From contig NC_082599.1 in assembly GCF_030936135.1 (NCBI RefSeq), positions 5,876,847-5,940,846 of the forward strand: a stretch of DNA of 64,000 bases, given 5' to 3'. Below the pieces are notes generated by a model. It was given only the letters and a program-made list of their open reading frames with translations, was not told the origin of the DNA and searched no databases. Shown piece after piece: positions 27,501-46,925 of this stretch. How positions within the stretch are numbered: the first letter of the stretch is position 1; every line of letters starts with the position of its first letter. Both the position numbers and the translations under genes were made by a program. This DNA comes from Gavia stellata (lineage: Eukaryota; Chordata; Aves; Gaviiformes; Gaviidae).

Positions 27501-30103
27501 CGGAGAGTATATTAAACCTGTGACTCCTCTGACTTTCCCCTATATATGGTGGGAGCAGATAAATCGCCGTTTCTGTGTGCTTAGCCAGTGTTCACATACC
27601 AGATTACCCGTTTCCACCCTGTTCCTTAGCTTCGTGGCAAGCTGCGCTGTTGCCTTGCAGCACTGTAGCTGGCAGGACTTAGCAAGAAATCAGAAATTAG
27701 TCTTAGTGGGGGACACAGCAGTAGAGTTAACGGGAGAGATTCAGGGGCAAGGGAGGTTCATCTTGCCAAGCACAAGAGTGTGCAGCTGAGCTAGTCACCC
27801 TAGTTTCCTTCAGTCACTGGAAAGAAAAAAGGACTTTTGTGAGTGACTTCATCTCACTATGTCCTAAACAGGGCAGGTGAACTGTACCAAAAAAGCATCT
27901 CTGTCTCCCTCCTCTGCCTGGGAGAAGAGCTCCAGCATCTAGGTCTCTGTGTTTAGGCACTAATTCTGGGTAGAGGGTTTAGCAAGAGGGGCTAAGACTT
28001 GACAGAGGTAACGGATGCTGTAGTACACCAGCTTCTTTACCTGGAAATCAAGCTGCTTTCTTTCATGTTAAGAAAGACGCTTGCTGGGAAGCACTTACAG
28101 ATTGTTGCTGACCAGATCCTGTCCTGTTGGTTCTGTTTGCAGGGGGATTACGTCCGGCTGTGGGTCCCAGAACTACAGGGCATAAAGGGAGCAGATATCC
28201 ACACCCCTTGGGCACTGAACAGGGCTGCTCTCTCCCAGGTGGGAGTAACTCTAGGGAAGACCTACCCACAGCCAGTTGTGACAGCCCCAGAGTGGGGCCG
28301 ACACATCAACCAGAGGCTCGTGAGTACTGGGAAGGTTTGGATGGAGTGGAAGGGCTGCAGGCATTTGCTCTGCATGTAGGAGTGGCTGTGAATTCTGCTC
28401 TTCTTTCTCAGGTATAAAGGGAAAAAATTGCTTTAATGCAAAGTCACATTACCTCATGGCAGAGGGTGGTCCAGCTCTGCACAGGGACTGGGCAGCCAGG
28501 GTTATTTAGCTGTGTCTTTCCTACTAAACTAAATAGGTCTGACGCACAAGCCCAAGTACTGACCAAGTAACCCAGCCAGTTACATTTTTAGTGTATTCCC
28601 CAGCACTATTTTGCCAGGGCCAACAAGCACTTTCCAGAACCTTGTCCAAGCACAGTTTGAGGGTACCACATGCTACGGACTGTCACAAAAGACAATCCTA
28701 ACAATGCCACCCTACATCATATGGACATAAACTGCCAAGTCAGTTGGCTTTAGGGCTGAAGAATGAACCCATGCATGTTTTGGTTACTGTTTTCTAGGTA
28801 GCTCTTCTTACTCAGGTTTTTTCCTTCTGGATATATGTAGTGCCAGATATGAGTGGAGGGATAGGGTATCTCTGAAGGCCTCCACTGGCCTAACCACCCC
28901 TCGATGCAGATGGACAGAAGGGAGACAAGGTTGATGCTCCGTTTTCCACTCTGTTCATGAGGTGGAACTCCTACCATGCCTGAGTGCATCCAAATTGGAG
29001 TCAGCAAGACCAGGAAATACAGGGACTGGCTCTTGCGCTTTGTTTTTGGGTGCATCTGCCCTTTAGAATGGGGACAGATTAAGATGTGGGTCCTGTGACA
29101 TGTCAAGACCTGCACGTGCTGACTGGGCTGCTGTTCTTGGAGGAGGTGGATATGGAAGGAAAGTGCTCTGTAGGTCTGGGTGGCGTCAGGGGTGGTGGAG
29201 CTGGAAGGGAAGAAGGAAATGGATATACCCAACGGTTGCGTATTTCAAGGGGTTTTCAGCATTTTGTCTTCCCCCATGCATCCTCCCTGCCTCCTCTCAA
29301 GTAAGGGTACCTTGTGGAGGCTCAAATTTAGTTGTTCTGTGATGTTCAATGAAGAATGAAGCATGTCTCCATTTGGGGTTTTAATCCCAAGGTGCAGTAC
29401 CAAATCTCTCAGTCCAGATTCCTTTGCCACAAGTAGGAAGTTTTGTGGAAGCAATGCTTTCCGCTTCCAGCCATGCTGTTGAAGGGCCTGGATTACTACC
29501 CTTCTGCTTAAGAGTGCATCTAAGATCGGAGAAAGGACCCTGTGAAGGAGCCCCTCGGTGAGACACTGGTTTGAGGCAGTGATGAAACCTGAACCCAAAA
29601 AACTCCTCTATCAGGCAGGAGTTCCATTTTGATCCACTCTCCAGCTCACCTGGGGCTCTGTGGGCCTGCACTGCCACACTGTGCTTGTGAAATTAAAATA
29701 CTCCCGGGAGGGACTCTCGGCCCAATGTTACTGAAGCCTGGAGAAGAACCTCCCCCCTCAGCCCCCCTCCAAACTGAGTATCAAAATACCTTTGAAAATA
29801 CAAGGCTATGTCTCACTGGAAACCCTGGTTTCCTAAGTCCAAGCCTAGAGCCGTGCCTGTCAGGCCTCCCCTCCTTTTTGTGAACTTGGGGGTAAAAGTG
29901 CCATGTGCACATTTTTCTGTGTGTCAAGGCTGCTTTGTGATCAGATTCCCTCTGCAGCATCAGTAAATATCTCACTGTTCATCTTTCATTTGCAGCAGGG
30001 AAGAAGTCCCCATCCCAGGGGCAGGAGGGGACCCGCACACATGCCAACGCAGCACAAGGACAGAGGGATAGATTTTTATTTCTCTCGCAAGAAAGATGTA
30101 TGA
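9465..30103 (+). CDS. CRY-DASH: cryptochrome DASH, complete 14-exon gene
   Basis: This is a cryptochrome/photolyase-family flavoprotein. DASH members bind FAD and usually a folate antenna, and can repair cyclobutane pyrimidine dimers in single-stranded or looped DNA. Fourteen exons join in frame (66, 173, 94, 131, 149, 89, 74, 90, 80, 60, 158, 120, 177 and 108 nt) to 522 residues, the usual DASH length. The N-terminal photolyase alpha/beta domain covers about residues 6-170 and the FAD-binding helical domain about 220-480. Diagnostic motifs are [12 protein letters not shown] (252-263), ELLWRDYF (293-300), the TGxPxVDAxMREL...TGxMSNRGRQ block (339-363) and [11 protein letters not shown] (390-400). 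Trp324, Trp377 and Trp400 keep the spacing of the photolyase electron-transfer triad. A basic C-terminal tail ends SRKKDV. All introns are GT-AG. The start has A at -3 and follows a CpG island. No disabling mutation was seen. Confidence 0.95.
9656..9828 (+). CDS. CRY-DASH: CRY-DASH exon 2
   Basis: Acceptor TTTCCAG. Carries the conserved [12 protein letters not shown] segment and a [14 protein letters not shown] helix. The donor AAG|GTAGTT leaves phase 2. Intron 1 is only 125 nt. Confidence 0.95.
11662..11755 (+). CDS. CRY-DASH: CRY-DASH exon 3
   Basis: Acceptor TTTGCAG; completes Ser80 and continues TLVVRRGKPEDVV-like sequence (here [12 protein letters not shown]). Ends GAAGAG|GTAAGG, phase 0. 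Confidence 0.95.
12340..12355. repeat. 16-bp perfect palindrome beside a CA run
   Basis: The sequence GTACATATATATGTAC is its own reverse complement and follows a short CACACACAC run in CRY-DASH intron 3. It is probably a simple-repeat by-product. Confidence 0.8.
13002..13132 (+). CDS. CRY-DASH: CRY-DASH exon 4
   Basis: Acceptor CTCCCTAG. Encodes the end of the antenna domain with [14 protein letters not shown]. Ends GCCAG|GTGTGC, phase 2. Confidence 0.94.
13830..13930 (+). repeat. possible amniote SINE fragment, CRY-DASH intron 4
   Basis: TTTTGTGCCAGGTGATATACAAACA followed by a degraded 'cagccctcaggagagtgcagcc' resembles the 'gtgccaggcactgtacaaac...ccctgaagagctta' body of amniote SINEs. 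Strongly diverged; low confidence. Confidence 0.3.
14018..14166 (+). CDS. CRY-DASH: CRY-DASH exon 5
   Basis: Acceptor CTGTGCAG. Encodes the interdomain linker beginning [13 protein letters not shown]. Ends AAAG|GTAAGA, phase 1. Confidence 0.93.
14541..14629 (+). CDS. CRY-DASH: CRY-DASH exon 6
   Basis: Acceptor TGTGGCAG. Contains the conserved [21 protein letters not shown] segment in part, at the entry to the FAD domain. Ends ACACG|GTAACT, phase 0. Confidence 0.95.
14735..14860 (-). repeat. MIR-type SINE fragment, antisense, CRY-DASH intron 6
   Basis: A diverged run of motifs resembling an inverted amniote MIR: an ACAAAGGAGAAAATTAG block, a CAGAGAGACAAATTAA block, then CAGCAACTGGGAATATAA and CCTAGTGGCCATCC. 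Edges are approximate. Confidence 0.4.
15437..16030 (+). mobile_element. solo LTR of an avian endogenous retrovirus
   Basis: The 594-bp element begins TGTTGTGGTTTAACCCC and ends AGTACA, giving the TG...CA termini of an LTR. Internal landmarks of this bird-specific family are present: CACGCAGTGGCTCCCTCACT, GGGATGGGGGAGAGGATTGG, ACTCGTGGGTTGAGATAAGG, TGACATCATATGGTGTGGAA and TTAGTGTGTTATCAACACTG. Flanking pentamers AGCAT (15432-15436) and TGCAT (16031-16035) are a possible target-site duplication with one mismatch. No gag, pol or env sequence is present, so it is a recombined solo LTR within intron 6 of CRY-DASH. I am not certain of the ERV class (ERVK or ERVL). Confidence 0.88.
16727..16800 (+). 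CDS. CRY-DASH: CRY-DASH exon 7
   Basis: Acceptor TTACACAG. Encodes [18 protein letters not shown] and the FAD-binding STKFAPW. Ends CCATG|GTAAAG, phase 2. Confidence 0.96.
17980..18085 (+). repeat. possible MIR-type SINE fragment, CRY-DASH intron 7
   Basis: GAGCTGGGTTTGATTCCC is followed by a TTTTCAGCAACTCACTTGCC stretch that resembles the MIR 'gcaagtcacttaacc' core. The first part looks like a tRNA B-box, as in MIR elements. It is not a tRNA gene, because no cloverleaf was found. Confidence 0.3.
18518..18607 (+). CDS. CRY-DASH: CRY-DASH exon 8
   Basis: Acceptor CTTTCAG. Encodes [19 protein letters not shown], with the Trp codon at the end split (TG|G). The donor is GTATGT, phase 2. Confidence 0.96.
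20400..20479 (+). CDS. CRY-DASH: CRY-DASH exon 9
   Basis: Acceptor GTTTTAG. Encodes [18 protein letters not shown], a hallmark of the FAD domain. Ends AAGAG|GTGTGT, phase 1. Confidence 0.96.
21834..21893 (+). CDS. CRY-DASH: CRY-DASH exon 10
   Basis: A short 60-nt exon with acceptor CTCAATAG, encoding [18 protein letters not shown] with Trp324 of the presumptive electron-transfer triad. Ends GAAAG|GTCAGT, phase 1. Confidence 0.93.
22993..23150 (+). CDS. CRY-DASH: CRY-DASH exon 11
   Basis: Acceptor TCTGCAG. Encodes the most conserved stretch of the family, [20 protein letters not shown] followed by [11 protein letters not shown], and Trp377 within [11 protein letters not shown]. Ends CTGCTG|GTAAGA, phase 0. 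Confidence 0.97.
23151..26989 (+). other. CRY-DASH intron 11, nothing recognised
   Basis: The longest CRY-DASH intron (3.8 kb). I found no exon, RNA gene or confidently assignable repeat in it. Its open frames are short and overlap on both strands. Confidence 0.5.
26990..27109 (+). CDS. CRY-DASH: CRY-DASH exon 12
   Basis: Acceptor TTTTCAAG. Encodes [20 protein letters not shown] (Trp400) and [11 protein letters not shown]. Ends GGCAAT|GTAAGT, phase 0. Confidence 0.97.
28143..28319 (+). CDS. CRY-DASH: CRY-DASH exon 13
   Basis: Acceptor GTTTGCAG. Encodes [11 protein letters not shown] and HTPWALN, the end of the FAD domain. Ends AGGCTC|GTGAGT, phase 0. Confidence 0.96.
29996..30103 (+). CDS. 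CRY-DASH: CRY-DASH exon 14 (terminal)
   Basis: The acceptor is a tandem TGCAGCAG, so the exon can start at 29996 (adding one Gln) or 29999. It encodes a basic, Pro-rich tail and the family-typical [15 protein letters not shown] end. The stop TGA is at 30101-30103. Confidence 0.95.
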   Translation, partial: QGRSPHPRGRRGPAHMPTQHKDRGIDFYFSRKKDV

Positions 30104-31430
30104 TGAAGGCTGTCCAGGTGTGTGCTGGAGAAGCGCTCAATGAGAGCTTTTGCTGCCAAAGGTGCCACTGTAACGGTTAGTCTCCTTGAACCAAGCCAAT
30201 GATACAAGTCTGGCCACAACAAAGTAACTAGGGGTCTGCCACTTCAGTGTTCCCAGAGCTGGACGTGGGTATTTGGGGGCCGTGTATTAGCACTGACTGC
30301 GCTGAGCGCATCTTGTACTTTCACTTCAGTGCTTAGGCTGGTGCTGTGAGCTCTTGGGCAGCTCCAGGAGTGGCTGCCCTTCAGCGCTGAGGGTCTGACC
30401 CCCATGGACAGCGTATCACTCTCAACTCTGTGAAGTCCTTTGGTTGAAAGGGGCTCTCTAACTAATACTAATTAACCAAAATGGCATGGCCTTTCTGTTT
30501 GGAGGAGGTGTGGCTGCTTTTCCAGTGCCTCTTGCTTTGCACTGGTGCTTACAGTTGTTACAGCTAAATTTCTACTTCTCTTTACAAACTGGAGCAGATG
30601 GTTTATGTGGCAGGTGTTCAGTCAGAACTCTTTCTAGTGAACTTTCTTAGCAAATATTTCATGTTTTAAAGCTTTAAAACTACCGATCATTGTACAATTA
30701 AAAGTTTTGCTGCTGGCATATTTTCTCTTCCTCATTTCCAGAGACCCACAGAGAGAGTGGGACTTCTGAGGACGTCCTTTTACTGTGTCTCCTACAGCTT
30801 TGGAGAAACAGTAAATTCCTCTTGAAAACTGCCCTGGAATCTCTGCAGCCCCCAGGCTGGTTTTGGGACCAGCCTGGAAGCTGGAGACTGCTCAGTTCAT
30901 AGCTGAGAACTGTGTTTTGTGCTCAGCACCAGCGACCAGTCTAAAGTGGTTCCCTGGCTATTGTAACCATTTCGGTTTTATGCAGAATGTTGTACTCACT
31001 GGGAATTTGGAGACAGATGTGTTTGTGCTGTCGTGGAGTATTGTTGCCTGATGGAGAGCCCAGGTTTGAATGCCTCAATCCCAAAAGTAGCCCCCCTCAG
31101 TAGATGGCACATGGCTCTGGATTTATTACCACTAGGGATCCATTTGGGCCTCTTCTGTAAAGAATAATACCATAATTCTGTTAAATCTCTTTGAACATTT
31201 ACTTGGATAGATAGAGAAGAGAACTGACATGTAACACAAAAGCAAGTTCCTCTACCAAAAGGAGCCAAATGAAGTGAGTTTGAGCACAGACCCCTCTGGG
31301 GCCACGTCAGTAATCCCACTGTTGTATTCGGGGGCTGGGCAGGAACATAGCCATCGTGGGGTGGTTTTGGGGGGGAATGGAGGAAAACAGCTTTAGGGAC
31401 AGCACTGTTCCCTCTGTGGCAGAAGTGTCT
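30104..31430 (+). other. CRY-DASH 3' flank and MYD88 upstream region
   Basis: The interval between the CRY-DASH stop codon and the MYD88 CpG island. A variant polyadenylation signal ATTAAA lies at 30697-30702, about 600 nt after the stop, and is the best candidate I see for CRY-DASH. I recognised no ACAA1-like coding sequence on either strand. Confidence 0.5.
30697..30702 (+). terminator. candidate polyadenylation signal (ATTAAA) of CRY-DASH
   Basis: The common variant hexamer about 0.6 kb after the stop codon; no canonical AATAAA was seen before MYD88. A 600-nt 3' UTR would be ordinary, but usage is unproven. Confidence 0.35.
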
Positions 31431-31434
31431 CCCC

Positions 31435-42408
<10,974 letters not shown>

Positions 42409-45400
42409 TGCAAAGTTGAGAGCTAGGTGCTCTTTTGTAATCTATCCTGGCTGTGCCTTCAGACCATGGTGTCGTTCACGCAGGATCTTCTACCACTTCA
42501 GAACCTGGATCTTTGCAATTGGTGTTTGGAGCCTGCGACCGGAAGCAAAAAATTTTCTGTAGCACTTTTTTATAACTCGGAAGGGAACGTAAAGCAACTG
42601 TGTGGGTGTTCCTGCTCAAGTCAGTGAGCAACAGCATCCAGCATTTTGTGTCGTAAGCACTTTCGCTGAAAAGATAGAAAATACACATTTAAAGACTGAG
42701 CATCTAATACAAGAAGGCTCTATTGTAAGCATTTAATAAGACCCCAGAGCCTCAAACTGCAGGCTTTCTTAAACAAATATTTCCTATTATTTTAAAAGTT
42801 GTTTAATGGCTGTAGTAACATCTAGGGTTGATGCATTTTTTATAAATTTGAGTGAAATCCCATGGCTGCCTGGTGATCTGCCGGACCTAAGGTTTCAGAC
42901 TCTTTCCTGCTTTGTGAACTGCCAGTGCCGTGAGAATGACTAATTATTATGGCAGCCTTGTCAGGGGGGCCCATCCTGCCCTGCCAGGGACGATGTCCCC
43001 TGCCCTGCGCTGCAGCCCCGCTGCTGGGCAGCATGGGGGAACGCATATGGGCTGTCCCTGGCTTGTTCTGAGGGTAGACAGTCTCCTTCAGTCCTTGTTT
43101 TGAGAAAAGCAGAAGCGTATTTCAACTGTTAAAGCACTGCAAAGAAATGAACGGTTCTCCTTATTCTTAGCAGTATCTGGAAAATTAGAGCAATTATCCT
43201 CATAATTATAACTAATGCAGAATTACTGAGCTTGGTTTATTTTCTGGGGATGTTTCCCTCCTCAAGTTGTATCACAATATTCCTGTCCTGTGTTCATTTA
43301 CTTGGCAAATCCCTTGTCACTAGTATTTTCTGAGGCAGTCCCTCAGATTTGCCGTAAGCGGTTATTTTTTGCTTGTTGAAAAAGCGTGAGGAGAGGCACA
43401 CTGTAGTACCATGTTGGTCATGTTTGTCTCTGTTCAGGTCACATTTGCTGAAGTGACCTTATACTAGCATTTTATATTCCCAGATCTTATTAAATGTTTA
43501 CAATAGAGCCTTCCTTTAGTAGAAATTCAGTCTTAAAATACGTATTTTCAGTGAAAGTCCTTGCTACACAAGGTGTGGGCTGCTGTTGCTTATTGACTTG
43601 ACCAGGAACAGAGCTGTGCACCTAAGTAGGTCCAGGTCTTAAACTATTTCACCTTTAAAAGCTTTCCAAAGCACATCAGCTTTTGGGATGCCTCAAAGGT
43701 ACAGAGATATATATTGAATAAAGAGTGTATTAAATTATCGATTGGGCTGTTTAAAATGCAAAGGCTAATGTTACATTAATAGGAAAGAACGTATTTTAAT
43801 TAACCACCAACACTGATACTGCTCTGCTTGTTAGACTTAGGCTTGAATTCCGCAGAGTGACTAGTGGATCTCATCAGTTCTCAGTGCTTAGGAGTGAGGG
43901 GCAAGAGTTCTGCGCAAAGTAGTGTTTTAAAGCAACCCACTGGTGTATTAAACAGATTTTCAGTTAATATTTACTTTAAATTGGGAAGAGAAGAATCTTG
44001 CTTATGTATCAGTTTCTTGAACTCTGCCACTTCATTCATTACTTCAGCCACTGCCTCATGTTGATTTTACGGCTTCATGTTTTACTAGTTTACATTTTTA
44101 AGGTTGCATCTGGATGTGATTTTTTTTCGTTTTTTTAGGGTTTGTTTTAAAGCATTAGCAGGGCTGAGGTGCAGACAGCAATGTGTGCCCCTGCCTCTTC
44201 CTCACCCACCTTGGCAATGAACGGTCCCTTCCCAGGGGGTGCCGCAAAGTCCTGTCCACGTGCTGCTGCTGGTTCCTCCTGGCTGAGAGCAGCCAGCCCT
44301 TGACCTGAATGCGGTGAAGCTTGTTCAGGCACCTCACGTTAACGTCAGGGGCCATTTTTGGATAGGCCCACGAGCTGGGTGTTTTTCAGTCCCTCCTACA
44401 AATATAACTGCTGCCGTCATGACAAGGTGACGTTTGCACCTCTCTGTCTTGCTAGAACAAGTGAGAAGTCTGTGGGCATGGGAGGAGAAAAGTTAAACTG
44501 ATGATGGGTTTCTAAATAGTTCGTCTTCATGTCCTATTGCCCTCAGGCCTCTCCTGCAGAAGCGAGACAGCTGCGTGCCTCAGGGTTTCTGCATAATCGT
44601 TAAATGTTAATTATAGAGGAGTTTCTGGAGGCTGCTTGATCCCCAGGCGCTCCAGGGGCTCAGTGAATTCTCATACTCTGGAGTGTCTATAAACATTAAT
44701 TATGGGTCATTACTCGCAGGACCAAACCAGATTCCCCTTCTTTCCAGAGCTGAAAGGGCTCTGGTAACTGATGAGGGGGGAGCAGAGGCACCAGAGGCTG
44801 GGCGGCAGACGCTAGAGGGAGGCAATGGCCCGCGCCGGCACCCTGCGAGGGATCCTGCCCGCTGGGTGGGATGGAGGAGAGAGGCAGGGATGGACCAGCT
44901 GCGCCATGACCCGCTGTCTGAGCCGGGGTCCAGGATGGCTTTTTTCCCTCTGCCCCTTGCACCCTCTTCGAAGGAGGCTAAACCAAAACCAGCGAGGGTT
45001 TTGGCAGATTGAACCTCGCGCGGTGTCTTCTGCGCGAGTCCTGACGGGCGGTTTGGGGCTTGGGATGGTGCAAATGAGGAAAAAAGAATAGCAGCGAAAC
45101 CAGTAATGTTTGTAGCAGACGATCTGGTGATTGCCAAACAAGGTGCTGCTTCTGCAAGGGAAAGCAAAAACAAGAGCCAAATTTCTAAATCTTCTGTCTT
45201 CCGGTACATAAATGCAATATTCCAATTAATTGTGAAAGTTGTCCGTGCTTTGGCCGGATCTCGTCATCACCCAGCGCTCTGTGCCCTGGCCCTTCTCTCT
45301 GCCTGGCTTGGATGCCGGGCAAGTATTACTGTTATCAGACTGGTGGTATTGCAAGCAGTTACAATTGTCTTGGAGGCTAAAATGATTATTTCGGGGTAAA

Positions 45401-45967
45401 GTGAGGTAACAGCCTTAAAATGTAAAGTATGTGCTTTAAATATGTATCCTCTTCGATGTAAAAAACAGTTTATGCACTTCTGACATTTTTGTATCTGTCT
45501 TGTCACGGTGACTTGATGAAGTGTGACATCTATGAATGATATAAAATCTGGTTATTGTAAACACGTTTCAGTGGCAATTGTGGTTCTCCTCCCCTCTTTC
45601 ACGCTCAGTGGAAGGCTAAAATTTTGAACACCTTTAAAAAAGGGATTTACAAATTTGTGATGTTGCATTTTTTTCCATTTTGTTTCTTTCCCTCACTGAA
45701 ATTGTCCTAGTTGAATCTGTTCGTACCAAATCATTTATTTTTTTATATATACACATATATATTTATATTACTTTCTATCCTGATACAAATCTTTGGAAAA
45801 GCGTGTGTGTTTTATAGCCATTCTTGAAAATAGTCAACGATTCTGTGGTTTTTTCCTCCTCAAAAAACCAAACTTTTGCTACTTGTGAAAACATTTTAAA
45901 ATAAAGAATTAAAACCCAGCAGGCTGAATCTCCTTCTTGGGCGTCAGAGAATAAATACTAGGTCTCA
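42409..45967 (+). other. MYD88 3' flank / presumed 3' UTR
   Basis: AT-rich sequence with no coding exon recognised. Canonical AATAAA hexamers occur at 43717-43722, 45900-45905 and 45950-45955. The first would give a 1.3-kb 3' UTR and is the most ordinary choice. The block 45180-45420 holds several homeodomain-type TAATTA/ATTAAT motifs, including the palindrome CAATTAATTG near 45223. Confidence 0.45.
43717..43722 (+). terminator. candidate MYD88 polyadenylation signal (AATAAA)
   Basis: Canonical hexamer 1.3 kb after the MYD88 stop codon, the first AATAAA I found downstream. Use is not proven; later hexamers at 45900 and 45950 are alternatives. Confidence 0.4.
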
Positions 45968-46359
45968 AAATGGGGTTGTTCAGTCTGGAGAAGAGGAGGC
46001 CGAGGGGAGACCTTGTCGTTCTCTACAACTCCCTGAAAGGGGGTTGCAGAGAGGTGGGTGTTGGTCTCTTCTCCCAAGTGACTAGGGACAGGACAAGAGG
46101 AAATGGCCTTAAGTTGCACCAGGGGAGGTTTAGACTGGATATTAGGAAAAATTTCTTTACTGAGAGAGCGGTGAAATACTGGAAGGGGCTGCCCTTCCAG
46201 GGAGGTGGTGGAGTCACCATCCCTGGAGGTATTTAAAAGTTGCGTGGATGAGGCGCTTAGGGACATGGTTTAGTGGTAGACTGAGCAGTGGTAGGTTTAC
46301 GGTTGGACTTGATGATCTTATAGGACTTTTCCAACCTAAACGATTCTATGAGTCTATGA
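45968..46359 (+). mobile_element. CR1 LINE 3' end (5'-truncated)
   Basis: A 5'-truncated chicken-repeat-1 copy. It begins in the reverse-transcriptase C-terminal region (frame [20 protein letters not shown] ... [13 protein letters not shown]), runs through the typical GTTGGACTTGATGATCTTAT and TTTTCCAACCTAAACGATTC, and ends in the ATTCTATGAGTCTATGA tail. It is moderately well preserved, so relatively young. It lies just 3' of the second and third AATAAA motifs after MYD88. Confidence 0.93.
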
Positions 46360-46845
46360 AAATGAAGTGATAGTGAGAAATAATACAGGTTAGTTCTTTG
46401 TTTTCTTGTTTTGCCTAAACAGCTTCCTCAGCGGAGGCTTTTGGCCCTGCTGGAAGAGAGAGAGGTAGAGTTGTTTCACGTCAGGAGGAAAATTACTAAG
46501 GAACTGTCCTTCAGACACGCGTGGGTCCTCTCCAGGTCTCATTTTTGGCTTTGCAGTCTGCGTCCGTCGTCGTGCTGGCCTGCCTTCAGCCCTGGTACCC
46601 AGCAGGCCGGAGGGGATGGAGCCAGGGCTTCCGCTGCCCGCCCCCAGCAAGCAGGGATGCTGGATGGTTAGCTCCTACTCTACACCCTTTCTAGAGGCCC
46701 CGGCAGGGGATACGTTGCAGTGCAGCAATCTGGAGGATTTTGCCAGCTTTATTTCCTTTGGCTCGGAGTCAGTCCAAGACAGGGATATAACTTACAAACC
46801 CAGCAGCTGTCGGGCCAAGGCCCTGCCACAGGAAAAGATGAAGGA

Positions 46846-46925
46846 TCACTGAATCACAGAAGTGTTGGTTGGAAGGAATTCCTGGAGGTCACGGACAAGC
46901 TGCACTTCACAACAGGAGGGGCTAT
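46846..46925 (-). repeat. short CR1 3' end, antisense
   Basis: CACTGAATCACAGAAGTGTTGGTTGGAAGGAATTCCTGGAGGTCA resembles the inverted CR1 3' end 'gaatcacagaatggttgggttggaagggacctctggagatca'. Diverged and short; boundaries approximate. Confidence 0.5.

Noticed and set aside
28750-29232. 160-codon minus-strand frame in CRY-DASH intron 13
   Set aside because: It overlaps unrelated plus frames, shows no domain and lacks flanking splice sites.
45970-46236. 88-codon plus-strand frame after MYD88
   Set aside because: It is the decayed C-terminal coding end of CR1 ORF2, not a host gene.
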